A DNA stretch of 9,463 bases from Thermodesulfovibrionales bacterium (GTDB taxonomy: Bacteria > Nitrospirota > Thermodesulfovibrionia > Thermodesulfovibrionales > SM23-35), in the NCBI GenBank assembly GCA_022865525.1, contig JALHSV010000302.1, positions 1 through 9,463 of the forward strand. Direction: 5' to 3'. Position numbers and translations under genes: made by a program. This document shows positions 1 to 6,323 of this stretch, piece after piece (within the stretch, counting starts at the first letter, position 1; each line of letters opens with the position of its first letter). A model generated the notes under the pieces. It made no database searches. It had not been told where the DNA came from and worked only from the letters and a program-made list of their open reading frames with translations.

Positions 1-448
1 CGTCGACACCGTCTTTCCCAGGTTGACCTTGTGCTCCATCGGCACCGTCGGCACCGTCATTCCCAGGTTCACCTTTTGCTCCATCGGCACCGTCATTCCC
101 AGGTTCACCTTGTGCTCCATCGACACCATCGACACCGTCTTTTCCGGGTTCACCTTTATCACCCGGTATCCCAATTCCAGTCCCGTCTAGTCCAGGATCT
201 CCTTTGGCACCATCAATGCCGTCTAGTCCCGGGATCCCTGCTGGGCCTTGTATACCTTGTATTCCCTGTGGTCCCTGTGGTCCCTGTGGACTTTGCGGGG
301 CTTGTCCGGGTGGTATTGGACTGTCTTCTGGTGGATTTACATTTTCTGGACGTTTCTTGAATAACGCAGTATTCCATGTCAAAACAGTGGCAGTTACTAC
401 CAATACTAGAAGAATTAAAATTAACCCGAACAGCAGTGCGTCATCCAT
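1..448 (-). CDS. Collagen-like protein with N-terminal membrane anchor (3' end cut by window edge)
   Basis: Reading the minus strand from the ATG at 448 gives 149 codons with no stop before the window edge, so the C-terminus is missing. Residues about 4-25 are a strongly hydrophobic stretch (LLFGLILILLVLVVTATVL) followed by KKR, which looks like a signal anchor. A short proline-rich linker follows (NPPEDSPIPPG). From about residue 50 to the edge there are about 30 Gly-X-Y triplets, broken once by an extra residue in GTGI. Triplets such as GEP, GKD, GND, GAD and GAK recur, giving a charged, Pro/Asp-rich collagen-like rod built from near-identical DNA units. Collagen-like proteins are known from several large DNA viruses and usually sit on surfaces or help adhesion; that role is inferred here. 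The gene is divergent from the ankyrin-like gene at 1072 and shares its repeat-rich upstream region. A clear TATA/initiator pair was not found; TATTTAAATA at 461-470 lies very close to the start codon. Confidence 0.85.
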   Translation of the reverse strand, partial: MDDALLFGLILILLVLVVTATVLTWNTALFKKRPENVNPPEDSPIPPGQAPQSPQGPQGPQGIQGIQGPAGIPGLDGIDGAKGDPGLDGTGIGIPGDKGEPGKDGVDGVDGAQGEPGNDGADGAKGEPGNDGADGADGAQGQPGKDGVD

Positions 449-596
449 ACTAAACTTGTCTATTTAAATATAGCACTGATATTTTCCAGTTTTAACCAAA
501 TAACTCTCCATTTAACGTAAAAATGTATAGATATTTACCTGTTACATAACAATTGAAGAATTGCTCACAACGACAGCAGTTATATTAGTAAGCCGT

Positions 597-709
597 ACCT
601 TTGCAACGCAATTTCCAACTCGGCAGAATGACTAAGCCGGACAAAGCACCTTTGCAACTCGGCAGAATGACTGAGCCGTACAAAGGCACCTTTGCGACGC
701 AATCGCGAC
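597..709. repeat. Short tandem repeat starting ACCTTTGCAAC, 2 copies plus a partial third
   Basis: Copies begin at 597, 648 and 688, each starting ACCTTTGC(A/G)AC. The first two share CTCGGCAGAATGACT(A/G)AGCCG followed by ACAAAG. The first copy contains an extra ACGCAATTTCCA-like insertion. Read on the minus strand, the third copy gives TTGCGTCGCAAA, which also occurs on the plus strand near 6025 inside a unit of the 87-bp array. The block may therefore be an outlying, diverged part of the same repeat family in inverted orientation. Confidence 0.6.
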
Positions 710-759
710 ATGACGAACTAAGACGTTAATTCACAGATAAGTCGGACTACGGAAAAGTG

Positions 760-1010
760 AGCTCAGCGATGCGACGAAAACAAAAACAGGAAACTGATAA
801 AGCAAGCAGCTCAGATGATAAGCAAGCCTAGAGCACGGCTGATAAAGCGAGCTCAGCGATGCGACGAAAACAAAAACAGGAAACTGATAAAGCAAGCTCA
901 GCGCAGGGGCTGATAAAGCCAGCTCAGCGATGCGACGAAAACAAAACAGGAAACTGATAAAGCAAGCAGCTCAGATGATAACCAAGCTTAGCGCCGGCGC
1001 TGATAAAGCG
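760..1010 (-). repeat. Inverted-orientation array of the TTATCA-TTTCCTG repeat family (3 units)
   Basis: Units start at 760, 850 and 921 with AGCTCAGCGATGCGACG and measure about 90, 71 and 90 bp. Each carries ACAGGAAACTGATAAAG (786-802, 876-892, 946-962) plus one or two more GATAA sites; in total GATAA occurs at about 736, 796, 817, 841, 886, 912, 956, 977 and 1002. The middle unit is shorter because it lacks the internal GATGATAAGCAAG segment. On the minus strand the unit reads TTATCAGTTTCCTG, a T-rich run, GTTTTCGTCGCA, then a GCTGAGCT-like stretch and another TTATC. This aligns box by box with the plus-strand units at 5101-6214, so the two arrays are the same family in opposite orientations. 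An enhancer or origin-like role is inference. Confidence 0.75.
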
Positions 1011-1019
1011 ATATTTTTG

Positions 1020-1047
1020 TATAAATATCGAAGTTTTCCGTTCATTT
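1020..1047 (+). promoter_or_regulatory. TATA/initiator core promoter of the ankyrin-like gene
   Basis: TATAAATA at 1020-1027 is followed 24 nt later by TCATTT (1042-1047), which matches the metazoan initiator pattern. The ATG at 1072 lies about 28 nt after the predicted start of transcription. The TATA box abuts the last unit of the GATAA-rich array. Confidence 0.6.
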
Positions 1048-1071
1048 CTCAAAAATATTTGTGAACTAAAC

Positions 1072-2445
1072 ATGCCTAAGAGACTAAACGTGGAATCTAT
1101 TGAGTCGATTGCCGGCTATTCGAAAGGCAACTACGGTTTTATGTGTGCATTTTTGCATCTAAAGTGGAAGCCAGCAAATTGGACTGCATTTGTCATATAT
1201 GCAGTTCAATACGGAGAAAAAGACGCACTGTCGTATTATCTGGCCCACCACCCCAGTGTCAGTTTCTACATTAGCCAGACGCTTGCAGAGCTTGGCCAGT
1301 TGTGGGCACTTGAGCTGATATTTGAGCGATTTGGATGCCTGCCATATCACGTGTCAAAATACGCTGCACGCAACGGCCACTTGGAGTGCTTGCGCTTTTT
1401 GCTGAACGCTGTGCACGTTGACCCAAACGGGAAAGATGGACTGCTCAATGGAAATTATCTACATTTTAAGGACAGGTTTGAAATGCCGCACGAAACCTAC
1501 GCCGACAAATGTGCTCTTATGAACTACGGCAACCGACACGACGCTGCATATGCTGCCATTAAAGGTGGAGAGCTCGAGTGCTTTAAAATTTGCAATGTCT
1601 ACACGGCTGAGTTGGCGGCGGCTTCAGCTGGGTACGCGATTTCCAGCATATTTATGATTATTTTGAACAAACTTGAAAAAACACGTCATGAGATAGTTAA
1701 AATATCAAAAACTATATCAGCGGACACCGACTGTATGAAAATTTTTTGTGATGTAATTGGACCAGCACACTACGTGTGGGCTCATATTAAACGCATCGAA
1801 ATAATGTGCGACAACAGCTATTCTGTAGCCTGTTTGGCTGACATGGGAGTGAAATTTGTACAAAATGACTGTATGGAAGCTATAAGGTTCGATGCGTTCA
1901 ACAGTTTGCCTGTGTTGTTGGCACACACCAATCCATCGGCCAAAAGGCGACATGCCTATGCAGTGTTTGCTGCACAAGACAATTCTCGCGAGTGTATTGA
2001 AATCTTGGGCATTTACAACAACACGATATCGCTTGCCCTAATCCACAATCAAAGATGGTTTAAACACGTGCTTTCGAAATACGACCCGTACACTACTCCC
2101 GTTGGCGACACACCAGTTAAGGAACTTGAGCATTTGGTGTCTAAAAGTGCAGGTTTGTTGATGATGTGGCACAAATCAACTGGTCGCTTTCCACCAGAAG
2201 CAGCTTATGACGCTTGTTCTGAAAACGACCTGTGCCGCCTGGTGTATATACTGGACAACAATGGAGTGGTCAAGTTTTCGGCAGTTCAACGAGCTGCTTA
2301 TGTGGGAGCTTATGACTGCCTAAAGCTGCTTTTGTTGCGTCCTTCAATGACGACGGCACATAAACGTAAATGTGCAAAGATTGCCATCGAAAACGGCCAC
2401 CTTGATTGTGTTGAGGTGTGTGGTTTAGAATTAACTGAAAAATAA
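1072..2445 (+). CDS. Ankyrin-repeat-like protein, 457 aa
   Basis: The ATG at 1072 follows a good TATA/initiator promoter and the frame stays open for 457 codons. The protein contains degenerate ankyrin-type helices with the viral-style pattern A-A-x-N-G-H-L-x-C-L-x-x-L-L. The clearest are residues 97-111 (KYAARNGHLECLRFLL), 158-175 (AAYAAIKGGELECFKICN), 298-312 (FAAQDNSRECIEILG), 377-395 (AAYDACSENDLCRLVYIL), 404-422 (AVQRAAYVGAYDCLKLLLL) and 433-449 (KCAKIAIENGHLDCVEV). No F-box, transmembrane segment or enzyme motif is visible. In large DNA viruses such ankyrin-like proteins are usually accessory proteins that bind host partners, often to redirect ubiquitin ligases; that is inference here. 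Residues 378-394 resemble the truncated protein at 9189-9463, pointing to a paralogous family. An AATAAA overlaps the stop codon. Confidence 0.85.
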   Translation: MPKRLNVESIESIAGYSKGNYGFMCAFLHLKWKPANWTAFVIYAVQYGEKDALSYYLAHHPSVSFYISQTLAELGQLWALELIFERFGCLPYHVSKYAARNGHLECLRFLLNAVHVDPNGKDGLLNGNYLHFKDRFEMPHETYADKCALMNYGNRHDAAYAAIKGGELECFKICNVYTAELAAASAGYAISSIFMIILNKLEKTRHEIVKISKTISADTDCMKIFCDVIGPAHYVWAHIKRIEIMCDNSYSVACLADMGVKFVQNDCMEAIRFDAFNSLPVLLAHTNPSAKRRHAYAVFAAQDNSRECIEILGIYNNTISLALIHNQRWFKHVLSKYDPYTTPVGDTPVKELEHLVSKSAGLLMMWHKSTGRFPPEAAYDACSENDLCRLVYILDNNGVVKFSAVQRAAYVGAYDCLKLLLLRPSMTTAHKRKCAKIAIENGHLDCVEVCGLELTEK

Positions 2446-2446
2446 A
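2441..2446 (+). terminator. Polyadenylation signal overlapping the stop codon of the ankyrin-like gene
   Basis: AATAAA contains the TAA stop at 2443-2445. The same arrangement recurs at 6532 and, on the minus strand, at 9188. Confidence 0.65.
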
Positions 2447-2516
2447 GCATATTTTATCTAAAAAATAACATTTTGTATAACCAACTCCACGATTTGTACA
2501 ACCAGCTTTGTCTGTA

Positions 2517-2540
2517 TTGACACTTCACGATTCGTGTCAA
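2517..2540. promoter_or_regulatory. Perfect 7-bp inverted repeat upstream of the zinc-ribbon-like gene
   Basis: TTGACAC (2517-2523) and GTGTCAA (2534-2540) are exact reverse complements separated by 10 bp. Arm centres are about 17 bp apart, the form of a dimeric protein-binding site. It lies about 35 bp before the predicted ATG at 2571. A TATA-like TATAA is at 2476-2480, too far from the nearest initiator (TTCAGTTTT, 2556-2564) to be a standard pair. Function is inferred. Confidence 0.35.
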
Positions 2541-2556
2541 AAGTTTGATATTTTTT

Positions 2557-2815
2557 CAGTTTTAATCGAAATGTCGCATTCATCAGTCGCTTGTCCCGAT
2601 ATATTTAACCAATGGTGTCCAAATTGCAACCACTACATAGGAGACGCTCAATGCAACTGCGGGGCTTGCTTAAACATCACAAAGGAGCCAGTTTTAATCA
2701 AAATGACGCATTCATCAGTCACTTGTCCTGATATATTTAACGAATGGTGTCCAAATTGCAATCACTACATAGGAGACGCTCAATGTACTTGCGAAGCTTG
2801 CTTTTAAACATCAAC
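2557..2815 (+). repeat. Tandem 132-bp duplication of a whole mini-gene
   Basis: Copy 1 begins at 2557 (CAGTTTTAATCG) and copy 2 at 2689 (CAGTTTTAATCA). Similarity runs through the leader, the whole 34-codon module and the AAACATCA just after it, so the duplicated unit included leader and 3' end. Copy 2 keeps its own stop (2805-2807). Confidence 0.85.
2571..2807 (+). CDS. Small double zinc-ribbon-like protein made by fusion of two tandem copies, 78 aa
   Basis: I start the gene at the ATG at 2571, because the same sequence context (CAGTTTTAATC, A or G, AAATG) precedes the ATG of the second copy at 2703. An upstream GTG-type start at 2508 would add 21 residues outside the duplicated unit. The protein is two near-identical 34-residue modules joined by NITKEPVLIK. 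Each module contains W-C-P-N-C, eight residues, C-x-C-x-x-C (WCPNCNHYIGDAQC then NCGAC or TCEAC) plus an earlier cysteine in CPDIF, a likely zinc-ribbon knuckle. Copy 1 lacks two T residues where copy 2 has its TTTTAA stop; this removes the stop and brings the copies into one frame (132-bp spacing). Target and function are unknown; DNA, RNA or protein binding are all possible. An AATAAA at 2883 is the probable 3' end. Confidence 0.7.
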   Translation: MSHSSVACPDIFNQWCPNCNHYIGDAQCNCGACLNITKEPVLIKMTHSSVTCPDIFNEWCPNCNHYIGDAQCTCEACF

Positions 2816-2882
2816 ACATAAACAGCTGTTCATTATTTTGGACAATCACATTGTAATTAGGACAAATGTTTAATTAAAGTTG

Positions 2883-2901
2883 AATAAATCTTTATTTTAT
2901 T
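2883..2901. terminator. Back-to-back polyadenylation signals between convergent genes
   Basis: AATAAA at 2883-2888 serves the plus-strand zinc-ribbon-like gene. TTTATT at 2891-2896 and again at 2896-2901 reads AATAAA on the minus strand and serves the 602-aa gene ending at 2922. The convergent transcripts would overlap by only a few bases to a few tens of bases. Confidence 0.65.
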
Positions 2902-2921
2902 AGTATAATGTATATAAATTT

Positions 2922-4730
2922 TCAATTGTTGTATATCAATGGTCCAGTATCTGCAGACAGCACATCAACAATGCGTTTGTAATACTCCAAAGCACATGCC
3001 TTGTGAAATATGGGGCCTTTGTTATCAAAGCAACAGAAAGGCACATACTGTAGGTCTTGTGGCACTGGCAAGTGTCGAGTGACACACTGCAATGTGCTGA
3101 CCTTGGGACGCCATGGTTCAAGTCGTGTTCGCTTTGCGTCGCTTGCGTCGCTGTCGTCGCTATCCGACTCACGCTTTTTACGTTCTGGTGTTGCCATATA
3201 ATTAGAAATGGTTGGTGTTGATGGCCGACTGTCGCTGTCGCTGCCGCTGTCGGTAGAATCGAAATCAACGCGTATTGGTGATACAGGCTCTTTGCCGAAT
3301 GATAAAGCCCGGACGTGGCTGCCCGACGTATGACACCTTTCTTCAACGTCACTGTCGTGGCTTTCTTCAATATGTTCGGAAACTTCGGAAACTTCGGAAA
3401 CTTCGTTTATACAAGTAACCGCCACTGTATTTTTAGCCTCGCGAGCCAGTTGCTTTGCCACCACTGCTGCTCCGACCACTGTTGCCAACTTGCCCCATTT
3501 AATACGACTTTCCTTCTCATTGTCGGTGTCGGCGGCTACCACACCAGCTACAGTTCGTCTGTCTTCGGTATCACACGACTCGATGTCGCTACACAATTCG
3601 GCATCTTCTTTAATACACTCAATCGTGTTAAGCAAATCGTCATTGTTGGGCTCAAAACTTGCATCAATTTGATTTATCAAAGCAAGCGCATCTTCAGCAG
3701 CTGATTTGTCAGCTTCACTTATACATACACGCAGATTCTTCGTAATGTTGTTGATTTGTCCAAAATCGTTGTAAATTTTGGAAAATATGTATTCAAAGTG
3801 ATACTTTGTACCCGGCGCTAGCTTAGCGTATTTAGGAGGCAATCTTCCGCATGTAGTGCCCATTTGTTGCACCTTTTCAGTTGAAACAGGGAAAGGCGTC
3901 GTTCCTTTGCGCAGTTGATATTCCAAAATATGCACAGTCACATTATTGCCAAATACACTGGTTTTGCATTTAACTTGTCCATCGAATACGGCAAGCGGCG
4001 TAATTTCGCCAAAATATGATAACATTTCGCGATTGGCATTCAAAACATGCAAATTTTTTGGTCCACTCTTTGCCCACTCTTGAATGTTCTCAATGTTGAA
4101 TTCCAGGAAGCAGTTGACGCATATTGTGTGTATTTGCTGCATATACTTGACCGGTATCTCAACATACCGACACGACACAAAGTGCTGCACGTTGGGAAAA
4201 AGGTCAAAGCAGCCTTCATTAAGTGAAGTATAAAAGTGCTTTGTGTAGTTTCTGTTGTACGCAAGGCGAAGATCGACTACGTTTTCAAATGTCCGTAACT
4301 TTGCACTGTCTCTCAGCCCAAACCAATGCACGGGGCCGTTCACCACCAAGCGGCGCACACCCGGGCAGCTATCCAGTATATCGCCAGCCATTTTCAAATC
4401 AAAAAAGTCAATACACAGCTCAGTCAGCATTGGGTATTTGCACAGGTCTGCGGCAAAGTCGTATTCTATGCCATTTCGAATAACCTCTCCAGTCTTTATG
4501 AAAATGGCAAGCATGTTGCCGTGGAACCAAGAACTCTTCACGGTAATGTCAATTGGCCAGTCTCTCTGCACATCATTGGAAAACTGCACCTCAGCGTCGC
4601 CACCCATGTCGGTCGATAGGTTCACCACCAGCTTGGAGTTGGGTGGGTAGCACAGCAGTGTTCCTCTTGGGACGGTGCTCTTGGCCATCTCAAAGAGACC
4701 CTCAGTAATAAGAACGTCTTGGAAGTACAT
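2922..4730 (-). CDS. LRR-like protein with acidic, serine-rich tail and nuclear localisation signal, 602 aa
   Basis: The ATG at 4730 follows a TATATAAG box on the minus strand. Residues about 95-240 carry irregular leucine-rich-repeat strands: LTELCIDFFDL (102-112), VRRLVVNG (125-132), VVDLRLAYN (151-159), VQHFVSCRYVEI (181-192), IHTICVNCFLEF (200-211) and NLHVLNAN (226-233). Residues about 335-400 are Glu/Asp-rich, and 412-430 is a short Ala/Val-rich stretch (KLATVVGAAVVAKQLAREA). Residues 443-451 are a triple EVS repeat coded by three 9-nt units. Residues 490-535 are Ser/Asp-rich and include ERKKR (516-520) and KRTR (533-536) about 12 residues apart, a classic bipartite nuclear signal. The end (562-597) has FCCF and FHKACALEYY, faintly like the H-x-x-C part of a RING finger but with too few ligands to call one. 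A nuclear host-interaction or transcription role is inferred. It converges on the zinc-ribbon-like gene and diverges from the 5101 array. Confidence 0.85.
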   Translation of the reverse strand: MYFQDVLITEGLFEMAKSTVPRGTLLCYPPNSKLVVNLSTDMGGDAEVQFSNDVQRDWPIDITVKSSWFHGNMLAIFIKTGEVIRNGIEYDFAADLCKYPMLTELCIDFFDLKMAGDILDSCPGVRRLVVNGPVHWFGLRDSAKLRTFENVVDLRLAYNRNYTKHFYTSLNEGCFDLFPNVQHFVSCRYVEIPVKYMQQIHTICVNCFLEFNIENIQEWAKSGPKNLHVLNANREMLSYFGEITPLAVFDGQVKCKTSVFGNNVTVHILEYQLRKGTTPFPVSTEKVQQMGTTCGRLPPKYAKLAPGTKYHFEYIFSKIYNDFGQINNITKNLRVCISEADKSAAEDALALINQIDASFEPNNDDLLNTIECIKEDAELCSDIESCDTEDRRTVAGVVAADTDNEKESRIKWGKLATVVGAAVVAKQLAREAKNTVAVTCINEVSEVSEVSEHIEESHDSDVEERCHTSGSHVRALSFGKEPVSPIRVDFDSTDSGSDSDSRPSTPTISNYMATPERKKRESDSDDSDASDAKRTRLEPWRPKVSTLQCVTRHLPVPQDLQYVPFCCFDNKGPIFHKACALEYYKRIVDVLSADTGPLIYNN

Positions 4731-4779
4731 CTTGTTTGTTTAAAAGTCTTACTTGTTGGCTTGAAGTCAAGAAATATTG

Positions 4780-4812
4780 TGAAGACTGCTACAAAATGAA
4801 GCTTCTTATATA
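4780..4812 (-). promoter_or_regulatory. Core promoter of the 602-aa gene (minus strand)
   Basis: On the minus strand TATATAAG (4812 to 4805) is followed by GCAGTC with its A at 4787, 25 nt downstream, and by TTCAC with its A at 4780, 32 nt downstream. Either could be the initiator. The ATG is at 4730, giving a leader of about 50-57 nt. Confidence 0.6.
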
Positions 4813-4864
4813 CTCGAGTGAAGGTGCACGCAAAAGACGTGGCCGTGCGCAAATATCGGCCATA

Positions 4865-4974
4865 TTTGATCATGGTTTTGTGTAGGGTTTAGATTGTCCA
4901 CCGTATGTGAAATTTGTTCATGGTTTGTTCATGGTTTGATCATGGTTTGTTCGTGGTTTGATCATGGTTCATGT
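4865..4974. repeat. 11-bp tandem repeat, consensus TTTG(A/T)TCATGG
   Basis: Five contiguous units lie at 4913-4923, 4924-4934, 4935-4945, 4946-4956 and 4957-4967, with a partial sixth to 4974. They alternate TTTGTTCATGG and TTTGATCATGG; the fourth has TTTGTTCGTGG. A separate copy sits at 4865-4875. One unit is close to one turn of the DNA helix, so identical faces are presented on the same side. The array lies about 100-180 bp upstream of the predicted start of the 602-aa gene. Confidence 0.8.
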
Positions 4975-5100
4975 TCCGCACTTTTGAAGCAAATTCATGA
5001 TATAATTCCGTCAAAATTTCTGATATCTTATCGTTGTAATGCGATTTTAAGACATTTTACGTGGACTCTGGAGTGTGATTTTAGTCACAAGACGTCGTAT

Positions 5101-6214
5101 CTTATCAGTTTCCTGTTGTTTTGTCGCAAACATTCAGCATTTCTTACCTCATCACATGTCGTAAATCCAGGTCATAAGACGACGTTTCTTATCAATTTCC
5201 TGTTGTTTTTGTGCAAACACTCACCTTTTCTTATCGCATCCTACGTTGGAAATTTAAGCCACAGGACGCCGTTTCTTATCAATTTCCTGTTGTTTTTGTG
5301 CAAACACTCAGCTTTTCTTATCGCATCATACGTTGGAAATTCAAGTCACAAGATGCAGTATCTTATCAATTTCCTGTTGTTTTTGTGCAAATACCCAGCT
5401 TTTCTTGCGTCAGCCTATCCAACCCAAAAGGCGCAGTGTCTTATCAATTTCCTGTTGTTTTTGTGCAAACACTCACATTTTCTTATCGCATCATACGTTG
5501 GAAATTTAAGTCACAAGACGCCGTTTCTTATCAATTTCCTGTTGTTTTCGTGCAAACACTCACCTTTTCTTATCACACTCTACGTGGCAAATCCAAGTCA
5601 CAAGACGTCGTTTCTTATCAATTTCCTGTTGTTTTCGTGCAAACACTCAGCTTTTCTTATCACACCCTACGTTGCAAATTTAAGCCACAAGACGCCATAT
5701 CTTATCAATTTCCTGCTATTTCTTTACGCTGTCGCGTCTTTTGTTGACTTTGCACACCTCGTAAATTCTGAACAAAATGCGCAACATCTCGTCGATTTGT
5801 CGGTTTAGTGAGCTACATCTGACTTTGTTTTGTCTACTTGACCTTCGTTGACTTTGAACAGATTTAATAAAAAACCCAGTCATATCTTATTAATTTCCTC
5901 CCATGCCCATCAAATTTGCAGCTTTTTGTGACAAAGTCTGGTCAGCTTTTTTAGATCAAACCGTAACGTGTCGTATCACTTTCTTGTTATTTTAACCAAA
6001 TCACCGGCTTTTCTTATCGCATCTTGCGTCGCAAATTTAAGCGGTAAGACACAGTATCTTATCAGTTTCCTGCTATTTCTTTATGTTGCCACACATTTTG
6101 TTGACTTTGCACACCTCGTAAATTCTGAACAAAATGCGCAACATCTCGTCAATTTGTCAGTTTAGTGAGCGACACCTGACTTTGTTTTGTCTGCTTGACC
6201 TTCGTTGACTTTGA
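5101..6214 (+). repeat. 87-bp tandem repeat array of the TTATCAATTTCCTG family (about 11 units)
   Basis: Units begin with CTTATCA(A/G)TTTCCTG at 5101, 5188, 5275, 5362, 5440, 5527, 5614 and 5701, exactly 87 bp apart except 78 bp for the fourth. Diverged units follow at about 5886 and 5972 and a good one at 6058. Within a unit the order is CTTATCAATTTCCTGTTG, a T-rich run, GTGCAAACACTCA, a CTTTTCTTATC box, then CCTACGTTGGAAATTTAAG and CACAAGACG. Each unit therefore has two TTATC (GATAA) boxes about 40-46 bp apart, and one CAGGAAAT on the minus strand. The fourth unit's right half is diverged and 9 bp shorter. Baculovirus and nimavirus homologous regions work as enhancers and origins and look similar in layout; the same role here is inference. 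Confidence 0.85.
5701..6214 (+). repeat. 157-bp direct duplication at the end of the array (5701-5857 and 6058-6214)
   Basis: The two copies are offset by 357 bp with no indels and about 13 mismatches (about 92% identity). Each begins with a TTATCA-TTTCCTG box and continues through the shared CTTGACCTTCGTTGACTTTGA. Two diverged array units fill the space between them. The pattern suggests that a block of several units was duplicated and then decayed. Confidence 0.8.
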
Positions 6215-6276
6215 CTTCCGCCCCATCAAATCGACTTTCACGTATTTTATCACAATCTACGCCGCAGTTTACATTG

Positions 6277-6312
6277 TATAAAAAGCAGAGTTCTTTGACG
6301 ATAATTTTCATT
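6277..6312 (+). promoter_or_regulatory. TATA/initiator core promoter of the 69-aa gene
   Basis: TATAAAAAG at 6277-6285 is followed 33 nt later by TTCATTA, with its A at 6310. The ATG at 6324 is 14 nt further on. The promoter directly follows the last degenerate repeat half-unit. Confidence 0.65.
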
Positions 6313-6323
6313 AACAAGTCAAC

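Larger units (their letters stand above)
449..1019. other. Intergenic region between divergent collagen-like and ankyrin-like genes
   Basis: No convincing coding sequence is present. The collagen-gene side (449-596) is AT-rich and unremarkable. The stretch 597-709 holds short tandem repeats, and 760-1010 holds three longer repeat units rich in GATAA motifs (annotated separately). The arrangement suggests a shared bidirectional control region for the two flanking genes. Confidence 0.6.
4731..6276. other. 1.5-kb divergent intergenic region filled with repeats
   Basis: The region separates the minus-strand 602-aa gene from the plus-strand 69-aa gene. It contains the minus-strand promoter (4780-4812), an 11-bp phased array (4913-4974), a transition with isolated TTATC boxes (about 5029), the 87-bp repeat array (5101-6214) and a last half-unit near 6246-6265. 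Long open frames run through the array only because the period is a multiple of three; I do not annotate them as genes. Confidence 0.65.

Noticed and set aside
31..467. Plus-strand open frames (109 and 87 codons) opposite the collagen-like gene
   Set aside because: They are the antisense of regular Gly-X-Y coding repeats, which produces low-complexity His/Arg/Leu or Pro/Cys-rich translations. The minus-strand frame has the meaningful protein.
562..597. RING finger at residues 562-597 of the 602-aa protein (residue numbers given)
   Set aside because: Only FCCF and FHKAC are present. The spaced C-x-x-C pairs needed for two zinc sites are missing.
2936..3370. 144-codon minus-strand open frame inside the 602-aa gene
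   Set aside because: It lies in another frame of a Ser/Asp-rich, low-complexity coding region, has no promoter and resembles nothing I know. It is a shadow of the larger gene.
3315..4650. Several plus-strand open frames (60-131 codons) opposite the 602-aa gene
   Set aside because: They are antisense frames without promoters or polyadenylation signals. Their composition follows the coding bias of the minus-strand gene.
4894..5808. 304-codon plus-strand open frame through the 87-bp array, and a second one at 5211-5747
   Set aside because: Two overlapping frames are open only because the repeat period is a multiple of three. No promoter precedes them, the start is not ATG, and changes between copies are mostly non-synonymous.
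5968..6165. 65-codon plus-strand open frame
   Set aside because: It is the duplicated array end (157-bp block) with the same stop. It has no promoter of its own.
5101..6214. CRISPR array
   Set aside because: The whole 87-bp unit is repeated with no unique spacers of constant length, and the setting is eukaryotic or viral.
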